DNA of 12,902 bases from Citrobacter sp. (GTDB lineage Bacteria; Pseudomonadota; Gammaproteobacteria; Enterobacterales; Enterobacteriaceae): NCBI GenBank assembly GCA_019415335.1, contig DXKH01000129.1, positions 1 to 12,902 of the forward strand, in the 5' to 3' direction. This document shows positions 7,723 to 12,902 of this stretch, piece after piece. Position 1 is the first letter of the stretch, and each line of letters starts with the position of its first letter. The position numbers were made by a program, and so were the translations under genes. The notes below the pieces were generated by a model that was not told the origin of the DNA, did no database searches, and was given only the letters and a program-made list of their open reading frames with translations.

Positions 7723-8575
7723 ATTCGTCCGCTTCGTCTGGTTGCCAGCCTTCCGTATACCAGATATGCAACAGCGCATAAGAACGCCAGGGCTTCCAGC
7801 GTTCGGCATAACGGCGGATTTGTGCCGGTGTCATTCCCGGAAATCGCTGTTTAATCAGATAATCATCCGGCAGGAAAACATCTTTCGCCTGCCAGCCGCG
7901 CAAGGCGAAATAATTCGCCGTCCAGCGCCCGATACCCGGAAAAGTTTGAAGCGTTTTCATCGCTTGCTCTACGTCGCCCGGAATTGTCATTGATAAGGTG
8001 CCCTCCAGCGCCGCATTTGCCAGATGAATCAGTGCCTCTGCCCGTTTCAACGGCATACCTAACGCTTTTAATGCCTGCGGGTCGGCTGCAGCCAGCCGCT
8101 GAGGCGTGGGGAAGCAGACATAATCCGGAAAATCATCCAGCCGTTCGCCATAAAGCTGTGCCACTCTGGCGGTCAATTTTGCCGCCATCGCCACGCTCAC
8201 CAGTTGGCCTAAAATCGCCCGCACGCCCTGCTCAAAAGCGTCAACACAACCAGGTAAACGCAATCCTGGCCGCGCCGCGCCTAACTTGCCCAACGCACCG
8301 TTAACAATCTGCGGGTTACATTGCAGATCAAACAGGCGGCTCATTTTCGCCAGACACTCAGCGGCAACAGGTTCTAAACCTGCACTTAAATTTATGTGCA
8401 GAGTATGGCTGGCTATATCCGGAATAGCAGTCACCACGCCGCGATATTCGCCCACCGCCAGACTACGGGCATAATAATCGTCAGCGACCGTTTCCACACC
8501 GTTCACCGCACGGGCGGCGAGAAATCCCAACATCCACGACCAGTCATACGGCGGCTGCCAGTTCAGGGTATACAT
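7718..8575 (-). CDS. alkA: DNA-3-methyladenine glycosylase II
   Basis: The product is 285 residues. It excises 3-methyladenine and other alkylated bases from DNA in the adaptive response. An N-terminal TBP-like domain (about 1-90) precedes the helix-hairpin-helix glycosylase core. The hairpin is LQTFPGIGRWTANY (209-222). Catalytic Asp238 lies in LPDDYL, and Trp218, Tyr222 and Trp272, known to line the base pocket, are conserved. The start has AGGAG at 8581-8585 and the first residues (MYTLNWQPPYDW) match the known enzyme. The K-12 protein, as I recall it, is 282 residues ending DEA; here three residues (DEL) are added before a TAG that borders the REP element. Transcription is controlled by methylated Ada. 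Confidence 0.95.
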   Translation of the reverse strand: MYTLNWQPPYDWSWMLGFLAARAVNGVETVADDYYARSLAVGEYRGVVTAIPDIASHTLHINLSAGLEPVAAECLAKMSRLFDLQCNPQIVNGALGKLGAARPGLRLPGCVDAFEQGVRAILGQLVSVAMAAKLTARVAQLYGERLDDFPDYVCFPTPQRLAAADPQALKALGMPLKRAEALIHLANAALEGTLSMTIPGDVEQAMKTLQTFPGIGRWTANYFALRGWQAKDVFLPDDYLIKQRFPGMTPAQIRRYAERWKPWRSYALLHIWYTEGWQPDEADEL

Positions 8576-8600
8576 CGCATCTCCTTGTTAATTCGCTTTC

Positions 8601-8635
8601 AGCATAAACGTTATTCAGACGTTACGCTTTGCTTT
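8601..8635 (-). promoter_or_regulatory. alkA promoter with Ada box
   Basis: On the minus strand AAAGCAAA (8635-8628) matches the Ada-binding box known for alkA. It overlaps a poor -35 (AAGCGT, 8629-8624), followed after 17 bases by the -10 TATGCT (8606-8601). A weak -35 replaced by an activator site is what an Ada-dependent promoter needs: methylated Ada binds here and recruits RNA polymerase. Transcription should begin about 20 bases before the alkA ATG at 8575. Confidence 0.75.
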
Positions 8636-8645
8636 CATATTCCGG

Positions 8646-8674
8646 TTGTCGCGACGGCAACATTTCGCTAAAGT
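8646..8674 (+). promoter_or_regulatory. Candidate sigma-70 promoter of yegD
   Basis: TTGTCG at 8646-8651 and TAAAGT at 8669-8674 are separated by exactly 17 bases and each matches the consensus at four of six positions. The start would lie near 8681, about 28 bases before the yegD GTG. The -35 begins 10 bases beyond the Ada box of the divergent alkA promoter, so the two could interfere. Inferred from sequence match only. Confidence 0.45.
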
Positions 8675-8708
8675 CTCGCCCCTTCTTCACCGGCATGGGG
8701 ATTATTTC

Positions 8709-10061
8709 GTGTTTATTGGTTTTGATTACGGTACAGCAAACTGTTCAGTGGCGGTCATGCGCGACGGTAAGCCGCAATTACTGAAAATGGAAAACGACAG
8801 CACGCTGCTGCCTTCAATGCTTTGCGCGCCAACGCGTGAAGCGGTAAGCGAATGGCTGTACCGCTATCATGATGTTCCGGCAGACGACGATGAAACGCAG
8901 GCGCTGCTGCGTCGGGCGATTCGTTATAACCGCGAAGAAGATATCGATGTTACGGCGAAAAGCGTGCAGTTCGGTCTTTCCTCACTGGCACAGTACATTG
9001 ATGATCCAGAAGAAGTGTGGTTTGTGAAATCACCAAAATCGTTCCTCGGTGCCAGCGGCTTAAAACCGCAGCAGGTAGCGCTGTTTGAGGATCTGGTCTG
9101 CGCAATGATGTTGCACATTCGCCAGCAGGCACAGGCGCAATTGCCAGAAGCGATTACCCAGGCGGTGATTGGTCGCCCGATCAACTTCCAGGGGCTGGGC
9201 GGCGATGAAGCAAACGCCCAGGCACAAGGGATTCTGGAGCGCGCAGCGAAGCGTGCCGGGTTTAAGGACGTGGTATTCCAGTACGAGCCGGTGGCGGCTG
9301 GGCTGGATTACGAAGCCACCTTGCAGGAAGAAAAACGGGTGCTGGTGGTGGATATTGGTGGTGGTACGACTGACTGTTCTTTACTGCTAATGGGGCCACA
9401 GTGGCGTTCGCGCCTCGATCGTGAAGCCAGCCTGCTGGGTCACAGTGGTTGCCGTATTGGCGGTAACGATCTGGATATCGCACTGGCGTTTAAAAACCTG
9501 ATGCCGTTACTGGGCATGGGTGGCGAAACCGAAAAAGGCATCGCCCTGCCGATTCTGCCGTGGTGGAATGCGGTTGCCATCAACGACGTCCCTGCGCAAA
9601 GTGATTTCTACAGTAGTGCCAATGGTCGTCTGCTTAACGATCTGGTACGCGATGCCCGCGAACCGGAAAAAGTGGCCCTGTTACAGAAAGTCTGGCGTCA
9701 GCGTTTAAGCTATCGCCTGGTGCGCAGCGCGGAAGAGAGCAAAATCGCCCTTTCCAGCGCAGCGGAAACCCGCGCATCGCTGCCGTTTATCAGCGATGAA
9801 CTGGCAACGCTGATTAGCCAACAGGGGCTGGAAAACGCCCTCAGTCAGCCGCTGGCGCGAATTCTGGAACAGGTGCAACTGGCGCTGGATAACGCCCAGG
9901 AAAAACCGGATGTCATCTATCTGACTGGTGGTAGCGCCCGATCGCCGCTGATTAAAAAAGCGCTGGCAGAACAGTTGCCGGGCATTCCGATTGCAGGCGG
10001 CGATGACTTTGGCTCCGTCACCGCCGGGCTGGCACGCTGGGCGGAAGTGGTATTTCGTTAA
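8709..10061 (+). CDS. yegD: YegD, Hsp70-like actin-fold ATPase
   Basis: The product is 450 residues from GTG 8709, preceded by GGGG at 8697-8700. The frame is open to 8646, but the extra 21 residues are not family-like and would cover the candidate promoter. The Hsp70/actin signatures are in order: phosphate-1 loop FIGFDYGTANCSVAV (2-16), EPVAAGLDY (193-201), phosphate-2 loop VVDIGGGTTDCS (213-224), GCRIGGNDLD (248-257) and the adenosine loop LTGGSARSP (405-413). The ATP-binding residues therefore look intact. The protein stops after the nucleotide-binding domain, so it lacks the roughly 200-residue peptide-binding domain of DnaK and should not act as a normal chaperone. Its substrate is unknown. 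It is monocistronic and converges on yegI with 12 bases between the stops. Confidence 0.93.
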   Translation: MFIGFDYGTANCSVAVMRDGKPQLLKMENDSTLLPSMLCAPTREAVSEWLYRYHDVPADDDETQALLRRAIRYNREEDIDVTAKSVQFGLSSLAQYIDDPEEVWFVKSPKSFLGASGLKPQQVALFEDLVCAMMLHIRQQAQAQLPEAITQAVIGRPINFQGLGGDEANAQAQGILERAAKRAGFKDVVFQYEPVAAGLDYEATLQEEKRVLVVDIGGGTTDCSLLLMGPQWRSRLDREASLLGHSGCRIGGNDLDIALAFKNLMPLLGMGGETEKGIALPILPWWNAVAINDVPAQSDFYSSANGRLLNDLVRDAREPEKVALLQKVWRQRLSYRLVRSAEESKIALSSAAETRASLPFISDELATLISQQGLENALSQPLARILEQVQLALDNAQEKPDVIYLTGGSARSPLIKKALAEQLPGIPIAGGDDFGSVTAGLARWAEVVFR

Positions 10062-10064
10062 TTG

Positions 10065-10114
10065 AAAAATGGCTCAGCAGCGGCTTAAATCAGCCTGCGC
10101 CTGAGCCAGTTTTT
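10065..10114. terminator. Bidirectional intrinsic terminator overlapping the yegI 3' end
   Basis: An A-run (10065-10069) precedes TGGCTCAG (10070-10077), which pairs perfectly with CTGAGCCA (10101-10108), followed by G and a T-run (10110-10114). GGCT (10082-10085) and AGCC (10092-10095) can form an inner stem in the loop. A/T tracts on both sides let it end yegD transcription on the plus strand and yegI transcription on the minus strand. The yegI stop codon (10076-10074) is inside the left arm. Confidence 0.82.
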
Positions 10115-12014
10115 CTGCCGCCTGACGTAACGGTTCCATCAACGGCATGGTCCGTGCTGGAGCTTGAAGGCGGAATCGCTGCAACTCTGTCGCGCCGACA
10201 GTCAACGTCGATTCCAGCCGATGTCGTTTGGCGGCCATTTTAGTCAGTACCGCTTGTCTGTCTGCAGGCGTTACCGCTTCGTTCGGCCTGAAAACAAAAC
10301 GGCGTTCGCAACTCGCTTTCCAGTCGATAACCGCCTGGGTCAGATGATCACCAAAACCTTTTACTTGCTTAACGCTCCGTCGGGTAACGTCTGCCGCCGT
10401 TTCAATACCAAAGGACCGTAACGCCGCTTTACGCGCAGGGCCAACGCCGGGAATAGAGGCAACATCAATAAAAAATCCCTCCAGAAACTTCTGCTTCTGC
10501 CGTTCCCTTGCGGTGTCCTGAAGTGCTGCCAGATCGCGCTTTTCTTCTTCCGGTAACCCAAGAATTTCGTCCTTCATTTTTTCGAGCATCGTCCGTTTGG
10601 CGATAAAACCTTCCAGCCCGCCCAACTGTTGGATCTGGCTGACTAAATGGTCATAGTCCATTTTTGCGCGATTAAAAGCCTCTCTTCGTTGCTGGATTTC
10701 TGCTTTGTACGCTTTGCTTGTCAGGCTGCCAATAATCCAGATAGCCGACAGCACAGGAACCAAAATAATATAACGTGGTTCTGTCTGAAGGCCGCAAAGC
10801 AACAGCGATAACGCTGACAGTGCGATCTCAATCAGAATGATGTATTCACGCCTTAACAGGCCTAAAGGAAGCGGCCTGCCAGTCGGTTGGAAATGATCGG
10901 GTAATGGCAGTTGCAATGCTGGCGGTGCTACTGACGCCATCACCATCGCCCAGACTTTCGCCAGCACAAAATCACCGCTGGTGGTAATGACCTCTTCGCC
11001 GAGATCAATAAAATAGATAACGCCTTGATTATCCAGCGCACACCACGGGCAGTCAGCCAAATGAGCGGGGTAAACATGCATTGCCGAAACGGTACATTTC
11101 TTTAACTGTTGGCGTAGTAAATCAAGTGCCGCTACCCACGCTTTTGCCGTCGGACGCCCGGTTGCCACGCCACTTTCCGTGAATGCCTGCTGAAACATGG
11201 CTTCAACATCGCCCGGTAACATCGACAGCGGAATAGATCGTGGCGGCGGTTTTAAACCACGTCGCTGATTATCTGACGCGTAGGCATAACGGAAATGGGC
11301 AATATCCGTCTCCAGCGCATTACCCGCATCAGAGATAAGCGGTACACCGGAATAAGGATGCCGACCACCAAACAAGACGTGAAAAATCAGCAACGCAAGG
11401 CCAAAATTATCGTGATTCGCGGTGCGTTCAAAGCCAACAAATGACGACAAGGTTTGCAGCTCTGGCGACGTAAAATGCGACACGCCCACTTCGCATAAAT
11501 GCAGCGTTCCATTGGCGTTAATCTGAAAGGAGTCGCTATCAATCAACACCACTTTGCTGTCACGGCCTACCATAAAGCTGTTCTGGTTTACGTCACCCAC
11601 GACGTGCCCGTGCTCGTGAATCGTAGCAAAAGATGAAGCAATATTGCGCGCAACATAGAGTAGAAAATCCCACGCACAATGAGGGTAACGTTGACGACGA
11701 TGTGCCGGGCTATAGATCATATGAATCGGTTCTTTACCAGAAACTTTTGGCATCATAAAACCGATAACCTTTCCGCCTCGTCCACCGTGAAGCGTTGCCT
11801 GCGGCCAGGCGACATAATTCAACAATTGCGCGTCAGCTGTCGCAGCCATAAAGGCAAGTTTGTCCTGTTTTAAGGCGGGTGGCGGCGTGTGATAAATCTT
11901 GGCGACGCTATCGACAAACTCCTCGATATCATAAACCGCACCTTCGCCGCCTTTGCCCAGTTCACGGCCAGGCGTAACGCACTCACCAGTAGCAGTATAT
12001 AAAGTGGGTTTCAT
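10074..12014 (-). CDS. yegI: YegI, Ser/Thr protein kinase-like membrane protein with C-terminal HhH
   Basis: The product is 646 residues from ATG 12014, which overlaps the pphC stop as ATGA. A GTG at 12023 would add three residues; neither has a clear ribosome binding site, so coupling to pphC is likely. Residues 18-300 form a protein-kinase-like domain: glycine loop ELGKGGEGAVYDI (18-30), ATP lysine K39 (SVAKIYH), catalytic loop VVGDVNQNSF with D141 and N145 (Gly replaces the usual Arg before Asp), metal-binding LIDSDSF with D159 in the DFG position, and SPEL (183-186) in the APE position. A CPWC motif is at 322-325. Two membrane helices lie at about 391-408 and 415-431. A charged, probably coiled region (436-512) leads to a helix-hairpin-helix pair (about 516-567, SIPGVGPARKAALRSFGI and VKGFGDHL). 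YegI has been reported as a kinase partnered with the phosphatase PphC. Its substrate is unknown to me. Confidence 0.92.
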   Translation of the reverse strand: MKPTLYTATGECVTPGRELGKGGEGAVYDIEEFVDSVAKIYHTPPPALKQDKLAFMAATADAQLLNYVAWPQATLHGGRGGKVIGFMMPKVSGKEPIHMIYSPAHRRQRYPHCAWDFLLYVARNIASSFATIHEHGHVVGDVNQNSFMVGRDSKVVLIDSDSFQINANGTLHLCEVGVSHFTSPELQTLSSFVGFERTANHDNFGLALLIFHVLFGGRHPYSGVPLISDAGNALETDIAHFRYAYASDNQRRGLKPPPRSIPLSMLPGDVEAMFQQAFTESGVATGRPTAKAWVAALDLLRQQLKKCTVSAMHVYPAHLADCPWCALDNQGVIYFIDLGEEVITTSGDFVLAKVWAMVMASVAPPALQLPLPDHFQPTGRPLPLGLLRREYIILIEIALSALSLLLCGLQTEPRYIILVPVLSAIWIIGSLTSKAYKAEIQQRREAFNRAKMDYDHLVSQIQQLGGLEGFIAKRTMLEKMKDEILGLPEEEKRDLAALQDTARERQKQKFLEGFFIDVASIPGVGPARKAALRSFGIETAADVTRRSVKQVKGFGDHLTQAVIDWKASCERRFVFRPNEAVTPADRQAVLTKMAAKRHRLESTLTVGATELQRFRLQAPARTMPLMEPLRQAAEKLAQAQADLSRC

Positions 12015-12772
12015 GGTAACCACAGCGCCAGTGCCAACGTTTTATCATCATCGGTACGCTCGTTTACCGCCGGGCTGGACAAAAACTGCTTTAACAATTC
12101 AGGTAATAAATCGAGTTGTTCCTGCGTTGCTGACGCCAGTCCATTGAAAAACGGGGTAAAGAAAGGCACATGCGGAGAATTATCCAGCATATTTAACGCC
12201 AGTCGCTGAATACCATCCGTAAATGCTGCAACTTTATGCGCACGCTCAGTACTGGTGTAAGTTTCCAGTCTGGAAACAGCATCGTCATCGGTAATGAAGT
12301 GCGTCATATTGGCATATTCCCCCACCATCGGCGTGAGCGGCAGTTGCAAACCGTGACCCAAATCTACCACCACGCCGCCATCGCCAATCTGCATAATCAA
12401 GGTGCCATTAGCTGATGAAATCAATCCCAAAAACGTGCAGGCAAAATCGCGAACCGCTAATTCTTTGGCTTCCGCCTCGGCAAAAAGTCGCTGACGAATG
12501 GTCAGCACAATGTCCGTTGCGAGGACATCATTAAGCCCCAATTCCCCGCCCTGCACTTTTTGCGACATATAAGCCATCGCTTCATTGACGGCGAGCATCG
12601 CACCTTCGCCACCCTGCGAGACGCTGCCTGCGCCATCAGCGACAAATACCGACAATAATGGCTGCTGGTCTTCTAACCAGGCAACCTGCATCTGGCAGGC
12701 ATCCTGGCAAGACAAGTCAGCGCTGATGTGCGACGTTCCAACGGTTGATGCATAGACCAGACGCCAGCTCAC
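12011..12772 (-). CDS. pphC: PP2C-like Ser/Thr phosphatase PphC (YegK)
   Basis: The product is 253 residues, the known YegK length. It starts at GTG 12772, which overlaps the yegL stop as GTGA, and ends in an ATGA overlap with yegI. PP2C metal-binding signatures are visible: SCQDAC with D24, VFVADGAGS with D46-G47 (43-50), IGDGGV with D131 (129-134), FTDG with D186-G187 (185-188) and a terminal DDDKT (241-245). It is predicted to be a soluble, metal-dependent phosphatase that reverses phosphorylation by YegI. The sequence is divergent from classical PP2C, but the acidic residues are kept. Position between a vWA protein and a kinase, with 4-base overlaps on both sides, implies fixed stoichiometry and joint function. 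Confidence 0.92.
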
Positions 12773-12902
12773 ACTGACGTCCAGCCTTTTGGCGCTTCCA
12801 GCACAACTTCCGTTCCCGGCGTGGAGCGGGAAACCGAACGCAGCGAACTGGATAACCAGCTAAACAGTTCACGGAATTGTAATCCCTGCAGTGGCAAAGG
12901 CT
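12769..12902 (-). CDS. yegL: YegL, vWA-domain protein (partial, C-terminus only)
   Basis: The last 44 codons read on the minus strand end [19 protein letters not shown], then [16 protein letters not shown], then TGA at 12771-12769. This matches the C-terminal tail of E. coli YegL as I remember it. YegL is a von Willebrand factor A-domain protein of the TerY/YegL type; the vWA core with its metal-ion-dependent adhesion site lies beyond the window edge, so domain integrity cannot be checked. Its stop overlaps the pphC GTG by four bases (GTGA). It would be the first of the three genes seen of the yegL-pphC-yegI operon, whose promoter is outside the window. Confidence 0.85.

Noticed and set aside
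8646..8708. Upstream extension of yegD by 21 residues
   Set aside because: It would cover the candidate promoter, and GTG 8709 gives the known 450-residue protein beginning at the phosphate-1 strand.

Overview
The window looks like chromosomal backbone of Escherichia coli or a very close Escherichia. I recognise a run of proteins that match, by remembered family identity and length, the K-12 block yegH/asmA - dcd - udk - dgcE (yegE) - alkA - yegD - yegI - pphC (yegK) - yegL. A REP-type palindrome and an Ada box at alkA support the same assignment. No tRNA, rRNA, CRISPR array, integrase or insertion sequence was seen.

Layout. Positions 1-301 hold no convincing gene, but they carry a perfect 11-bp inverted repeat and a short palindrome. 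Positions 302-803 (+) are a HigB/HigA-type toxin-antitoxin pair. The toxin ORF is only 73 codons and keeps just the C-terminal part of the family; the antitoxin HTH protein looks intact. A hairpin separates this pair from the convergent operon udk-dcd-asmA (-), which covers pyrimidine salvage, dCTP deamination and an inner-membrane-anchored AsmA protein. About 250 AT-rich bases separate udk from the divergent dgcE (+), a 1105-residue MASE1-PAS-GGDEF-degenerate EAL diguanylate cyclase. dgcE meets alkA (-) tail to tail at a REP hairpin that directly supplies the alkA stop. alkA and yegD (+) diverge from a 133-bp region holding the Ada-controlled alkA promoter and a good sigma-70 candidate for yegD.

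The right end is an overlapping operon on the minus strand: yegL (vWA domain, only the C-terminus is in the window), pphC (PP2C-like phosphatase) and yegI (Ser/Thr kinase-like, with two membrane segments and a C-terminal helix-hairpin-helix). Both junctions are 4-bp stop/start overlaps. vWA + PP2C + kinase is the composition of the TerY-P triad type of phospho-signalling system. The converging yegD encodes an Hsp70/actin-fold ATPase without a substrate-binding domain. This triad is the least understood coherent system here. A bidirectional hairpin built into the last codons of yegI ends both transcripts.
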